The notes: generated by a model from the letters alone, not told the origin. DNA of 64,000 nucleotides from Dolomedes plantarius (GCA_907164885.2 OU015496.1:131585875-131649874), one strand, 5' to 3'. Positions 1-12,919 are shown, counted from the first letter of the stretch. Program-made: numbers and translations.

Positions 1-29
1 ATATATATATATATATTTATTTATTTATA
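1..29. repeat. (AT)n microsatellite at the window edge
   Basis: This is a short AT array that ends exactly where the first transposon TIR begins. It is probably the left half of the (AT)n tract into which that element inserted. Confidence 0.85.
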
Positions 30-1336
30 CAGAGGCTGTTCACACATTTTTTAGACGACGTATATTGTATTCATAAACTAAATTACATAAAATTCTTGTG
101 TTTCAAATGTTGTATTTGACATCCCTTATTCTGAACTATCTCTCGACATCGCAAATTCCAGGATAATAATTCCGTTTGAAGTGTCAGAAGAGGTATTCTA
201 TCCCATTCCTCCTGAACAGCTTTCCAGAGTCCTGTAAGGGTTCTGGGACGAGGTTTGGATAATGCAGATTTTAAAAGTCCGAAAGCACAAAAATCCATAG
301 GTGATACATCGGGAGATTTAGTAGGTATATCAGTGAAGGGTATGGCCTTGATACCAGTTTTTTGTTCCATTTCTTTTAGGAAATTTACAGTGGATTTTGA
401 TGTGTGACTACTAGCTTTGTCCTGATGGAGTCTCACAGATTGATGGCACTGTGGGTACAGCGATGGTATTTCATTCAGAACAATTGACGATAAAATATGT
501 TCCTGATAGTATTTGGAGTTAATCTTGAGATTTTTTTTCCACTCTCTTTATTTTTAACTTGCCATTATAAGAAAAACCAGCAACAATCATGAATCCCTAA
601 GAAAAACTTTCTTTCGATTTTTTTAACCATGTACTTAATTTTTTTCTCCACTTTTATGATAATAAATGACTCTTTTTTTGTTGCAATCATTTAAATACAC
701 CCATGATTCATCTATTGTGACAATTGTTTTCCATTTTTTTTGGATAAGTGTTTCTTATATAGAATTTTGCAGCGTGTCCTGCGTTCAGCGATATCATTTG
801 GAAGAAGACGATGCAAATTGCGTTTTTCGCTTTCTTAAGATTAAAATCAACGTTTATCATTTTGTTTACAGTGGAAACCGAGCATTTTAATGATTTTGCA
901 ACTGTCCTTTTACTAGGGGGATTTCCTTTTAACATTAAACAACGTACCTTTGCAATAGTCGAAGATGTCCGTTTTTTCCTTGGATACTTGTTTGGAATTT
1001 TTGTCCCACTTGAGACTCCAATTTGAAGCTTTTTCCTTTCTTGTTGACGATATTACCTATCGACGCTTTAGATATCACAAAACCATGACTCTCACATCGT
1101 TTTTGGATAACGGAGTATGCATATTTCTCTTCGGAAAGAGCATAAATGTAGCCTTCGAACCACTGCTTTGTTAAAAACGCCATTTTGAATAAAAACAAAA
1201 CTTTCAAGCCGCAGACGATAATTTTGACTTTTAAAAGTATAGTACAATTGCAATTATTTCTTTTGCTAGTTTTGCAGCAAACGATTTTTTATTACCGCTT
1301 ACCAAAATCGTCTAAAAAATGTGCCAACAGCCTCTG
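30..1336 (-). mobile_element. DD41D (rosa-like) mariner, copy 1
   Basis: The element is about 1.3 kb. Its TIRs begin CAGAGGCTGTTCACACATTT on the left and are mirrored on the right (ending ACAGCCTCTG), with a TA at each edge. Two closely related copies lie at 2483-3784 and 20547-21847. It carries a broken transposase on the minus strand. The DD41D spacing and TIR-flanked structure put it in the Tc1/mariner superfamily. The link to the rosa lineage rests on the 41-residue spacing and the SPMDF motif, and is inference. Confidence 0.85.
83..1183 (-). pseudogene. DD41D mariner transposase, broken
   Basis: The likely start is the Met of MAFLTKQWFEG at 1183; upstream codons continue into the TIR. 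The N-terminal part (about 1183-850) looks like the paired helix-turn-helix DNA-binding region. The region around the first catalytic Asp is present but frame-disrupted near 600-700. The second Asp is in RLHQDKASSH and the third in DVSPMDFCAF, with 41 residues between them. The reading frame is split into at least three pieces (935-1207, 708-935, 83-436) by frameshifts and stops, so no active protein can be made. It would have cut and pasted its own element at TA sites. Confidence 0.8.
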
Positions 1337-2458
1337 TATTTATATTTATATATATACATATATAAATGAGTAACATTCACTTCTATACAGATATACACAT
1401 CCTATACATTTTACTGATCTATACATAAGTAATACACATATGTCTATATACATTATAGATACCGTCAAACATTAATTACAATTCTTTAAAATAATAGATA
1501 TTTTTGATATATCGCGCACATCATATTTGATATATCTTGTGTTTCATGTTCTCATATATTGCAAGAAACAAATTAGTCAATTATATTAATATAATTGAAG
1601 AAGACAAAATAAAAGAGCAATTAGTTCCTTTGTTGATACAAGAAATGTGACTTGCTGTTATATTATTGAAACACTTTACAGTAATTGAAATCAAAAATTC
1701 CTAAATAATTAAAAATTTATTTCCTCATAGGAAATTCTTATCTAAACGTTTAATGTCATAAACGGTACATTTAATTTTTCGCTTTTAAAATTAGTGTTCT
1801 GTGTTATATTCAAACGTATACTGCAATAAACAAAATACTCAGTTATGTTTGTTGAGATTAAACATGACAGAATAAAAGTGCAGTTAGTTCCCTTGTTAAT
1901 ACAAAAAGCGTGACGTGCACTTATTTTATTGGAATTGTTTGTAGCAATTGAAAGAAAATCCCCAAATCATTAAAACTGTAATTTTTCATAGGGATTTTTT
2001 TTCACTTATTTATTGCCATTTCATAAAGTGTACTTTTAATTTCTTTCCTTTAAATTTTTATTTAAAATTCTTTCGATCCGTTACTTTTTTTTAAGAAAAA
2101 GGAGCTTAATATTTTAATGGTATATTTTTATTCTTTTGATGACAGAAAATAAAACTCCTTTAAAATTATCTTCTTCCGCAGTTTGCATTCGGGTTGAAGG
2201 AGAGAAAGATTGCTTAATCATCAATTCCATTAATTACTATACCCAAGATGTTTTTTGAAATCGTTTTTTTCCTACAGTTCAGCGTGGATTTTTTTTCTGA
2301 TTTTTAAAATGATTCCCTTTTTCTGTAATTCTTTCAAGAGTCGGAGAAGCATACCTTTTTTACTAAAAGGGGGAATTTCGATTTTGTTTTAATTCAGTTC
2401 CTAACGATGGTTATTTCATTAACATCAATCAATTTCTCCTCCACGTAGGTGGTTGTAA
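1337..2458. other. AT-rich spacer with a two-unit degenerate tandem repeat
   Basis: No gene is visible. Two related units begin near 1600 and 1862. Both contain a motif like GCAATTAGTTCC followed by a run about 100 bases later similar to TTTTTCATAGG, so the period is about 260 bp. The rest is AT-rich sequence with no feature I can name. Confidence 0.5.
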
Positions 2459-2482
2459 ATTATATATATATATATATATATA

Positions 2483-3784
2483 CAGAGGCTGTTCGCACAT
2501 TTTTTAGACGATTTTGGTAAGCGGTAATAAAAAATCGTTTGCTGCAAAAAAATAATTGCAATTGGACTATATTTTTAAAAGTCAAAATTATCGTCTGCGG
2601 CTTGAAAGTTTTGTTTTCATTAAAAATGGCGTTTTTAACAAAGCAGTGTTTCGAAGGTTACATTTATGTTCTTTCCGAAGAGAAATATGCATACTCCGTT
2701 ATCCAAAAACGATGTGAGAATCATGGTTTTCTGATATTTAAAGCGTTGATAAGTAATATCGTCAACAAGAAAGGAAAAAAACGTCAAATTGGAGCCTCAA
2801 GAGGGACAAAAATTCCAAACAAGTATCCAAGGAAAAAATGGACATCTTCAACTATTGCAAAGGTACGTTGTTTAATGTTAAAAGAATATCCCCGAAGTCA
2901 AAGGACAGTTGCAAAATCATTAAAATACTCGGTGTCCACTGTAAACTGAATGACAAACGTTGATTTAAATCTTAACAAAGCGAAAAAACGCAATGTGCAT
3001 CATCTTCTTCCAAATCATATCGCTGAACACAGGACACGCTGCAGAATTCTATATGAGAAACACTTATCCAAAGAAAAATGGAAAACAATTGTCACAATAG
3101 ATGAATTATGCGTGTATTTAAATGATTGCAACAAAAAAAAGAGCCATTTATTATCATAAAAGGGGAGAAAAAAATTTAAGTACATGGTTCAAAGAATCGA
3201 AAGAAAGTTTTTCTAAGGGATTCATGATTGTTGCTGGTTTTTCTTATAATGGCAAGTTAAAAATAAAGAGAGTGGAAAAAAATGTCAAGATTAACTCCAA
3301 ATAGTATCAGGAAGATATTTTATCGCCAATTTTTCTGAATGAAATACCATCGCTTTACGCACAGTGCCATCAATCTGTGAGACTGCATCAGGACAAAGTT
3401 AGCAGTCACACATCAAAATCCACTGTAAATTTCCTAAAAGAAATGGAATAGAAAACTGGTATCAAGGCCATACCCTTCACTGATATCACTACTAAATCTC
3501 CCGATGTATCACCTATGGATTTTTGTGCTTTCGGACTTTAAAAATCTGTATTATCCAAACGTCGTCCCAAAACCCCTACAGGACTCTGGAAAGCTGTTCA
3601 GGAGGAATGGGATAGAATATCTCTTCTGACACTTCAAAAGGCATTATTACCCTAGAAATTGTGGTGTCGAAAGATAGTTCAGAATAAGGGATGTCAAATA
3701 GAAGATTTAAAACAGAAGAATTTTATGTAATTTAGTTTTGTGAATACAATATACATCGTCTAAAAAATGTGTGAAAAGCCTCTG
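2483..3784 (+). mobile_element. DD41D (rosa-like) mariner, copy 2
   Basis: The same family as 30-1336 but in the opposite orientation, and embedded in (AT)n on both sides (2459-2482 and 3785-3804). The left TIR starts CAGAGGCTGTTCGCACATTT. The right TIR ends AAAAGCCTCTG. The length is about 1302 bp, close to the sister copies, so there is no large deletion. Confidence 0.87.
2626..3730 (+). pseudogene. DD41D mariner transposase, broken
   Basis: The start is chosen at MAFLTKQCFEG (2626), matching the other two copies. The order is an N-terminal helix-turn-helix region (about 2626-2990), then the first catalytic Asp in TIDELCVYLND (about 3100), then the second and third near 3390 and 3520. Stops lie at 2947 (TGA before MTNVDL), within 3157-3159, at 3301-3303, near 3448 and near 3538. 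The third motif reads SPMDFCAFGL, followed by a stop where the sister copies have LLK. It is inactive. It shares most residues with the copies at 83-1183 and 20601-21703. Confidence 0.8.
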
Positions 3785-3816
3785 TATATATATATATATA
3801 TATAATTTTATTATTA

Positions 3817-4283
3817 TAGTAAAACCTCATATATCCGGACAAATGGGACCATATGCAATCCGAACAATTGAAAATCCGGATAATCCTGGTAGTATGAGTA
3901 ATAAGCAAAACTAAATTCTTAACTACTCAGTCTTACCATTTATTATGATAAAAACTATGTTTTGTAACAAAATTGAATAGTATTGTTTGAAAGACATTTA
4001 AAAACATAAAAATAACTTTTCACATCATTTCTTAACAAAGAATTGTTAAGTCTAGTAAAACTTTCCTAAACTCAACGAAAGCATTTTATAACCATATTTT
4101 ATTGTACAATCTATGCAGGAACTCTAAATTGAATCTAACTAAAAAGCGAATATTTGGCGTACTTCTAGTTACGTTCTTGGTCTCGGTGTTAAAAATTATT
4201 ATCTAATGTGAACATTAAATAAAAATAAAGTCCATAATTCCCATCAGGATTATCCGGCGATACGGATCAACGAGGTTTTACTG
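3817..4283. mobile_element. Tigger/pogo-type MITE
   Basis: A 467-bp element bounded by inverted ends: AGTAAAACCTCATATATCCG on the left, and on the right the reverse complement of CAGTAAAACCTCGTTGATCC. Flanking TA dinucleotides are present. The subterminal parts also repeat CCGGATAATCCTG in inverted orientation. It has no coding capacity. The AGTAAAACCTCG-type ends are typical of pogo/Tigger non-autonomous elements. Confidence 0.7.
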
Positions 4284-5212
4284 TATTATCTTATCTATCT
4301 GAATACGCTTGGCTACTATATTTTAACAGCCGTGAATGTTTGTGATTAATTCCGATTGTACAACTGTTATAAAACTCTGTCATTATCAATTTTAAACAAC
4401 TGTATTTCATATGAAGGATGCGTGAAACGTATTAACATGCTTTCAAAATTCTCATTAAACGGAAGATTCGCTTTGACGTTAAATATATACTAATCTGAAT
4501 TATTTTATTAAATAGAGTATTTTACTCATAAAGTGGGCATTAATGGGAAAATATTAGTTTCATAGTAGACAGGATATAAAAGGACGGGTACCTTATAAAA
4601 CAATATGTATTATATTGTTACAAGATATAAAATAAAAATAATGAAGTCGTGGCATATGTATTTAACCAATTGCAAATTTGAATGTCGATAACTTTCAATA
4701 TACTTTCAATTCCCATTTTTGGTTGTATCGTACTTTCACCCTCATGTATAGGGTTTTGTGTAGGGTTTCAAGTGCGAAGCCATTATATTATTGATTTGAG
4801 CCTCAAGCTTCCTAATGTTAAAAAATATCATATCATTAGGGTTTTGTTTTGTACAGTAGGTCTTTCATATTTGCGAAATCACTAATGTTTGGAAGTGCAT
4901 ATCTCTGAAATAGTGCGGGCGGATTTTACTGCAACCGTCACCATAAAAGCATCGCATCCTTCGTTTTAGCATTTTAAATGATCCTTAGCAGAAAAATGGC
5001 GGAAGTCAGGCAAAGTGAATGTCTCTCGAATTACTGCACTGATGTGTCACTATTTGGGTAGCAATTTGGCAATGCCCTATAAGTATTTTAAACGTATTAG
5101 AACAATGTATTCAGGTATTTTAACATTAGCTATTGTCCTTTTGCTAACCATCATCACTGATTCTACAATGGTAGCAACAATTCAACTGGAGGATCTTGAA
5201 TCTCCGAGTTTC
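4284..5212. other. AT-rich spacer, no gene seen
   Basis: Open frames at 4682-4885 and 5015-5221 show no recognisable domain and look accidental. The segment 4915-5020 (around TTTTACTGCAACCGTC) resembles 6035-6140 on the far side of the following MITE. The MITE may therefore sit inside a duplicated stretch. Confidence 0.4.
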
Positions 5213-5216
5213 TTAA

Positions 5217-5939
5217 GGTGACTGCCTACGTTGAAAATATCATTTTTTGACTATTTTGGTCAATTTCACTTTTTGCGAGAATCGTCTAATTCAATCTTTT
5301 CTGTTTTCTAAACCGTTTCAATTTTCATTCTACATCAATTAGAAGCAGACTTATAGCTATTTAAAAAACATCTTTTGCTAAAAAATTGAAGCGATAAACA
5401 ACTTTAAATGCGTTTTTCTCAGAATTATATATTTTAGCACAAATGTCTACGGTTATCATGATATTTAACATAATAATGTATATAATTTGATACAATTTTC
5501 AGGAAATGTTTTAGATGTTATTATTAATGAAATGACTCACAATAATTGGTGTATAATAAATAGTTTTTTATTTGGGGCTGTTTTTATAAGGAAAGGAATG
5601 ACGAATCGGGGAAAAATTTCATATTGGAACATAAAATTGCGTGTATTTTTTGCATTTTAAAATTTCTCTTAGATCATAGGTCATTTTGAAGATAACTGTC
5701 GTATGTATCATGTGTGAGAAGGTAATTAAAATGGTAGCATTAGGATTTTGTGCAGAGTGATAAGCGTTTCAGCTAAATTTCATTAAAAATTACTTCAAAT
5801 TGACAAATTTATAAAAAAAGTATGCTATTTACAGGCAAGTTTTTTGTTCCTTTATAAATTTGCAAGTGCGATTTTACTATAAAAGACCAAAAAATCCTTT
5901 AATTTTTTTTGTTTTAAATTCCAAACGTAGGCAGTCACC
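5217..5939. mobile_element. TTAA-flanked MITE
   Basis: A 723-bp element flanked by perfect TTAA at 5213-5216 and 5940-5943. Its inverted ends read GGTGACTGCCTACGTT. The interior is AT-rich and non-coding. TTAA duplication is the hallmark of piggyBac-type insertion, but piggyBac ends usually begin CCC or CCY. These begin GG, so the family assignment is tentative. Confidence 0.7.
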
Positions 5940-6293
5940 TTAAAACTTTTAACATCATCAACACTTTTGCCGTCATCGCATCTCTCACGAAGTATCTTTC
6001 AATATGGTGACATTTCATTTAAAACTGTGGACCAGTTACACTGCAACCGTTACTGTAAAAGAATCGCCTCCCATGATGTATTATTTGAAATGACCCATTG
6101 TCAAAACAATGAAGGAAGACGAGTAAAGGCAAAATTCCTACATTTCCGTGGTTATGTGTCCCCAGTCGAGTTGTAAATTTACGGTGCCACTTTACATTTT
6201 TTGAAAAGAGTTAAATAGTGTTTTCGGGCATTCAAGATTTGTTTTTATTCATCTTGCCACCCCTCGACGCCGATTGCATCATAATAGCAATAT

Positions 6294-6641
6294 GGACGCG
6301 ATGGCCCAGTTGGCAGGGGCAATGGGCCAGTGATGTGACCGCTTGTGGTCCGATACCCGTCACTACAAATACATCGCCGTGTACACTAATGGTGGCTGGG
6401 GCACGTAAAATCTGTCGTGGCTGCAAAGTCCTCCAAGTTCTCAAATTTACCTCTGGATGTGCGGGGTCAGGTGTTCCGGTCTTGGCACATGAATCGGTTC
6501 TAAATTAAGGGACCGACTTGTAGGGGGTAATGCTGGCCACCTATACGGTGCCCCCTTAAATAAATGGCCACCAGTCACGACTGCAAGTGTAATGGATTGA
6601 GTTCCAAAAATTACCATAAGTAAAAACAACAATAGCAACAG
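6294..6641 (+). mobile_element. tRNA-derived SINE with a LINE-like 3' tail
   Basis: The 5' part is tRNA-like. A box A-like segment is GATGGCCCAGTTGGCA (about 6299) and a box B-like segment is GTGGTCCGATACCCG. The body contains GGGGTAATGCTGGCCACC and TACGGTGCCCCC, both shared with the SINE at 40205-40441. The 3' end reads GGATTGAGTTCCAAAAATTA and then a CAA-rich tail. This closely matches the end of the LINE at 32.93-32.98 kb. Transcription would be by RNA polymerase III. The frames at 6218-6508 and 6232-6444 are incidental. Confidence 0.75.
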
Positions 6642-8580
6642 TTCAATCGATTGATCTTAAATATCCAAGCGACTTAAACTCTCTCTGGACAGATAAACAC
6701 CAGAAGTCTTTAAATCACTTTAACATTTTAAAATCACTTTAACATTTCACAATCATTTTCCTTTTACATTTTCCTTAAACGTTTTCTTTTCAAAATATAT
6801 AACGCTACCACTAACCAAATCATTCACTTTTTACTATTAGTGCTTAAAAATTAACCGGAAAAAAGTTATTTATTTAAATGGTGGATTTCCTGTTATTTTG
6901 GTTTTAAATATATATTAAATGATTGCATATAATATTATATAATCGAAATGATCTGAATTCTTTTTCAAATTTATTCAAACTTTAAAGCACTTTGAAACAG
7001 TACAATTATTTAAAAAGAAGTTCCTATTTTTTGAGTTTCGAAAGAAGACGAAGATCCAGACAAAATAAAGGAACAAAAACAAGATGATCAATATCAAATT
7101 CGAGCTCAGAGTTTACTTTAACACTTGAATATCTTTGAGCCCTATAAAAATAATCTTGATCTTCAGCAGTTTGCGAGTCAACAAAACAGATTTGCACTAT
7201 GGACTTTAAAATGTAACAAATGAACACCTCCTGAAGTCAAAAGAAGTTTAATGTAGCGTAAGGATATTTGAACACATAATAATAAAAACAGAAAAACAGT
7301 ATATTTTTTAAAGATCTAAAGACGTTATATAGCCTCTTTCAGTAAGTTTTTGTAAAACTATTCGGACGATAAAGATATTTTACTTACTTTGAAAGACAGC
7401 GAATAAATTACAAATCACTCCAAAAGTTTGGAAAGCACTGCAGATTTTTGTTAATAAAATGTCTGTCACTGGTTTTGAGAAATTAAACGACAATTATGAG
7501 TAAAACGAAAAAAACAAATTATTAAATACCTAAAGAAATTTTTACATACATTGAATACATTGTATATCTTATCTATAAATAATTTTAGAAAAATATAGGT
7601 CATTTTAAGAGTTTGGTAAAATTTTAAAATTTAAATAGTCGTGTATAAACAAGTTTTATAAATTAGAATGGATGCAGTTTTATGTCTTAGTTAAACATTA
7701 GAGTGGTTAAGTCTCTTTTAAGCATTTAATGATATGATTTGTTTAAAAAATGTTTCATTTAAAATATTGGAGAATAGTTCATTGTAAACCGTTTTTACTC
7801 ATCGATTTTATCTTTTATTATTGAAGTTACAGTGAATTCTAGAATTATATTTATCTTATTTACCATAAAATTCTGAATTATAATCATAAATCTTAACACA
7901 ATAATCCATAAAAATATTTATTTTTTTCCATTTAAAGATTTTTCTACGCTTTTATTCACCGCATACATTTATATTGCAGTTTGAATTTGGCAGGCATAAA
8001 CATTGGTTCTAAATACTTTTCTTTTTAGCGTCTCAATGCATGTTTAAATTAGATATATAAGCATTTTAAACTATGCACGAATTGTAGTTTTAAATTTTCT
8101 ACTACTGATATAGCAACACATATCTTTAAAGTTTACTAGTAATCAGACATTTAATGTTCTCAAGCAATATAATCAGACACGAGTTTATCCATAATCATAG
8201 TAATTGCTTCGAGTATGTTATTATGAAAATGATTTATTTAAATATACTGAAAGCGGATTTCTGCTGACTTAAACATCAGTTAACCAGTCAATACACTGTG
8301 AACGTATTTCTAATGTAATTTAAACTTTATTTAACGTTAAAATTGCAGGCTAATTCGGTACATTTTCTGTCTTTTCCTTCCGGTAAATTTTAGAGACTTT
8401 CTCTGCTTCAGGACACATAATAATGTTTAATGGATCTTTTTTTGGTGTACTGAAGTTGCTAGACGCTACGTAATGATATTAAAAAAAGTTGTTTGAATTC
8501 CTTCCTTTGATTAGATTTACTGGATGTAGGAAATATTCCGCTTAAGGGTATTCAAATATTCAACGCATTAAGTCGCTTAA
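6642..8580. other. AT-rich spacer, no gene seen
   Basis: I see only low-complexity, AT-rich DNA. A small ORF at 7024-7227 on the minus strand has no recognisable motif. No TIRs, LTRs or tRNA-like folds were noticed. Confidence 0.5.
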
Positions 8581-8599
8581 AATTAAGCAAAAGTTACAG

Positions 8600-8982
8600 C
8601 CAGATTTCATTTAATAGGATTTCAAATTTATTCTACATTTAATTTAATATAAGTGAGAAACGGACAATATAGATTACAACAGATGGCAATATTTGTCTTT
8701 CTTCCTCTTAAATATGCACAGATATTTCATTGCTTAGATCACCTTAATTTTTGCTTTAATATAAAATAAGGTTATCTTGATGTGTAAAATCCCATGTCTA
8801 GACATATGAAATGCTTACTCACACTTGGTTTCATAAATGCATTATATGTAGGCAGAATACCAATTAATAAGATTTCAAATTTATTGTATGTATAACCTTT
8901 AGCTTACGGGGCCCATTTTTCGATTCCCTCTTAAGACAGGGAACTTTCATACCCCTTCGTAAGAACAGCCATTAAGGAATTA

Positions 8983-9071
<89 letters not shown>

Positions 9072-9570
9072 TTGGGATACATGCTATCCCACCCCGCAAG
9101 GAAAATGTTAATGTAATAAATGAGAAATGCACAGTATAGATTACAAAAGATGTCAATGTGTTTTCTTCCTTCTAAATGCACACAGATTTGTCATTGCTTA
9201 GATTTTTTGCTTCAATGTAAAATAAGGTTATCTTCATTTGTAAATCCCATATAAGTGTCTGCAAGTTGTAATGTTTACTTGTATCAGTTGGTTTAATAAA
9301 TGCATTACATTTGGCCAGAATTTAAACTAATAGGATTTTAAATTTATTGTACGTTTAATTTAATATAAGTGAGAAACATTCAATATAGATTACGACACTT
9401 GCCAATATTTTTCTTTCTGTTAAATATGCATAGATATTTGGTTTATTGATCACCTTATTTTAGCTTCGATATAAAATAAACTTCTCTTGATGTCTAAACC
9501 CAAATGTAATTCTTCACGTATGTCCGTTTACTTGTATCGTTTGGTTTAATACATGCATTATATGCAAACC
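8600..9570. repeat. Degenerate tandem array, period about 220-270 bp
   Basis: Three related units start near 8630, 9110 and 9350. Each carries, in order, AGTGAGAAAC or GAGAAATG, ATATAGATTACRAC, TTCTTCC or TTTCTTTCT, AAAATAAGGTTATCTT and GGTTTMATAAATGCATTA. Between the first and second units lie a (CT)n run (8983-9018) and an (AT)n run (9021-9070). No coding potential was seen. Confidence 0.7.
8983..9070. repeat. Compound (CT)n-(AT)n microsatellite
   Basis: A CT run of about 35 bases passes directly into an AT run of about 50 bases. It sits inside the tandem array described at 8600-9570. Confidence 0.9.
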
Positions 9571-10261
9571 TGAGACAAGAATGTTACTTATAGAGTAGGG
9601 TATTGTTTTAGCAATTTGTTTCCATAAAATTTAGGTGACACAACACCCGTAACATATCGGTCTTCGTATTACAGCTTAAACTGTTAGTGACATCTAACAC
9701 AAGTCCTTAACTCTATCATTAGTAACTTCATACTATAAGTATAAAATCTCGTATTATCTGTCTTTTCTATTAAATGAACCTTCACTCTCCTTAATACCGC
9801 ATATGCTTTAAATCAGTATGTTGTACATAAATCAATAATCTAAAGTTTGTTGTTTGACTGAAAAAAAAATTAATGATTTTTTTAAATGTAAGTATGTATA
9901 CCTCTAATGTAAATAATTTAAAACGTGGTTATTTTACATAAAATCTTTAAAAACGGTTAAATTTGATGTTGTTGTTTGCGAATGTGGGGCACTTGTCAAT
10001 TAAAACATTCGCACCTTAAGGAGCCTGACCACCTAAAACGTCTGATAGACTATTAACTGATTCTTTAATTTTATCCAAACTTAGGAAAGTATGAAATGGT
10101 TTTTATGTGAAGAAATTTGGATTTTTTATATTATGCTGAACCATTTTTGCCTGATAAATTTTTAAATTTTCATTCAGGAAATAAATATGCATCGGAGATT
10201 GTTTTGAAAGCAAAAAGATTCATATAAAGCCATACATTTTGAAAAAACGTGTCCGAACATA

Positions 10262-10553
10262 GTCAGACCCTTAGCCGAGAGAATCGTTGGTTGCTTTCAA
10301 AGGGGGCAACGTACAGGTGAACAAACACCACTCCCTGGTGCCACCTCAATTTAGACCGAGCACCTCCATGGGTGATATCTTTGGGAATCGCACCTTCTCC
10401 CACTCTCTCTAACCTCATAGAGTGATCTTCTGGTCTACAGATTTAACGTGCTAATAGCTGGCCTAGACATAAAAGTATTAAATGGCATTCGTCGGGATTT
10501 TAGCTTCTCCCACTTCCAAGCCCAGCGCGCTGCCACTAGGTTACCTGGAGCCC
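10262..10553 (-). mobile_element. tRNA-derived SINE (minus strand)
   Basis: Read on the minus strand, the 5' end is GGTAACCTAGTGGCAGCGCG, a good box A-like tRNA start. A degraded box B (GCTAAAATCCCGACGAATG) follows about 45 bases later. Towards its 3' end it carries ACGTTGCCCCCTTTGAAAG, the diverged form of the TACGGTGCCCCC core seen in the SINEs at 6294 and 40205. The exact 3' end is unclear. Confidence 0.6.
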
Positions 10554-11059
10554 GAACTGTTAAAATTAGTTTAAAATTAACAATTAAGATATAATAAAAG
10601 TGGATAAAATTTGAAGAAATATATATATATATATATATATAATTCATGTTGGAATTCTCCCCCGTAGAGTTATCTTTTTTGAATTAGTATTATAATTTCT
10701 TTTATGTGACAGTTGCTGACTCTAGGAACTAAGAAATGACTTAGGAATAAACTAGGAACTGTCATAAGGAAATATCTATTTTTTATCAATTTTTAACTTA
10801 GACAATGTACAGAATTTAATGTATTAGATGTATTTATTTATAAAAATTAAAATCCTTTCTTGTAAGTTGTGGGATCCTTATAGCGACTAGTCACAGATAC
10901 AAAAAATTTCAATTTTGGGGGAAATTTTTTTAATTATTTATAAATGAACAAACTAAAGCTAAACTTGATTATAAGACTGAATTATATTTAAAATGAAATT
11001 ATTTATTCCAATGTACTGTATTTTTTTAACTCATTCAAATTACTTAATAGCATCTTGTA

Positions 11060-12420
11060 TCCACAGAATCACAAAATTATTTTATATCACTTGTAGAGAT
11101 CTATCTAGAGTGTCTTTTTTTTAAACATTATATCAATAGAATGTATACATGTATAGTAATAAATTTATTTCCTATTAATTTTTTAGAGATGCAAAATCTT
11201 GGGAAATCGATAAATATTTGAGTCCAGATTCCTATATTTTTTTCGATTGTTTGGAAATTACACCAATTGATCACTAAATTTTTTGTTAAAATTTTCGACG
11301 GGATTTGACTTTATACCATCTGAAATTAATCAGTTAGTCATACAGTCTGATACATAAATAATTTACTGCATTCGTTGAATGCTTGTCTCACTAAAATAAC
11401 ATAACACAAAATATGATGCTTAAATTACCAACATTTTTAAGACCTTTTTAAGAAAGGGTTTCCTGTAGATGTTTTGTTATATATACTTTAGAAATTACAC
11501 TAAATTTTTACATTCTGTATTCAATAAGTTAGTAATGCAATATGTGATACAAAAATAGTTTGTTACATTCATTAAACGTTTGTCTCACTAAAATGCCATG
11601 GTACAAAATATCATTCTTAAATTACGGTTATGTTTAAGATTTTTAAGGGATGGTTTCTTATGAATATTTTATTTTACATTTTGGAAAGTATATCACTTTT
11701 ACGTTAGGCTTGTTATTAAAGTTTTAGACGCAGTTAGGCATTTTAATCATCTGACATGTTATTCAATCAGTTAGTCATGCATTCTGTGATACAAAACTAG
11801 CTATTAGCATTTATCAAAAGACTCCTCTCCCTAAAACACCATGACACAAAATATGATACTTAAATTGCCACCAATTTCAAGAACTTTCTGAGAAATGGAT
11901 TCCTGTAAAATTTTTTTAAAAATATTTTATAAATTATTCTACTTACGTATGAGACGTTTTATTAAACTTTTAGAAGCGATTTGACTTTTTACCTTCTCTA
12001 TTCAATCATTTAGTAATGTACTCTGATATAAAAATAATTGACTGATTCACTGAATGCTTGTATCACTAAACCACCACGACAGAAAATATAATACTTAAGT
12101 TACGACCATATTTAAGAAATTTTTAAGAAAGGTTTGATGTAAATATTTTATTTATACATATATTCTAGAAACTACACCAATTTTTTGTCAGACGTCTTTT
12201 TAGACTTTTAGACGCGATTAGGCATTTTAACCTTATTTATTCTATCATTCAGTTATGCACTCTGAGATACAAAAATAGTTTACTGCATACTTTGAACGTT
12301 TGTCTCACTAAAACACCACGACACAAAATATGATGCTTAAATTACCACCATTTTTAAGAACTTGTAACATAAAATCACTTCCTTTTTCTTACCATATATA
12401 AGTTATTTTACTTTAAGCGT
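11060..12420. repeat. Degenerate tandem array, period about 190-240 bp, five units
   Basis: Units are marked by a motif like TCACTAAAACACCACGACAC followed by AAAATATGATGCTTAAATTA, seen at about 11388, 11579, 11822, 12058 and 12300. Other positions also recur, such as TTTTAAGAAAGGTTT, TTCTGTGATACAAAAATAG and TTAGACGCRATTAGGCATTTT. The units are diverged, and the array has no ORF of note. It looks like an old satellite. Confidence 0.75.
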
Positions 12421-12916
12421 CAGAAGCTAGGTATGCCAGGGAAAAAATTCTGTGTTTTTGAGATTGAAAAACTTTTCGAAACTTTCGCTTCTTTTCTCCA
12501 TAAACTTTGTTATGCGCGGAAATGGATCGCATTCTCGTGATTGCATTTTTTGAATGTAGAGGCGTTTGAACTCTAATCTGAGGCTCTTCCCATTTTTTCT
12601 GTTATGGCTTTTACAGTTTCGAACTGGATGTATCCCTATCCTACAAAGGCATGATAATCTTGCCATTTTCTACATAACGGAAGAAGTCAGGTAAAAGTAG
12701 ATGTTTCTTACAAAATGCAGAATTTACCTAAAATAATTATTGCTTTGTACATTTAAACTCATGCTCTATTGGATTTTTAACTTAAAAAATATTTGTCTGT
12801 AATCATTATTTTTTTTAATATCATTCTCACTTTTTTAAAAAGTGTAACAAAATGTATTATTGCACAAACATTGAACGGTGCACAATATTTCATATGTTCG
12901 TTTCTGCCTCTCTCTC

Positions 12917-12918
<2 letters not shown>
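12421..12918. other. Spacer, no gene seen
   Basis: An AT-rich stretch between the tandem array and the (AT)n tract. The 79-residue minus-strand ORF at 12427-12666 has no motif I recognise. Confidence 0.4.

Positions 12919-12919
<1 letters not shown>

Noticed and set aside
7024..7227. Minus-strand 67-residue ORF
   Set aside because: No motif, no related copy in the window, and of a length expected by chance.
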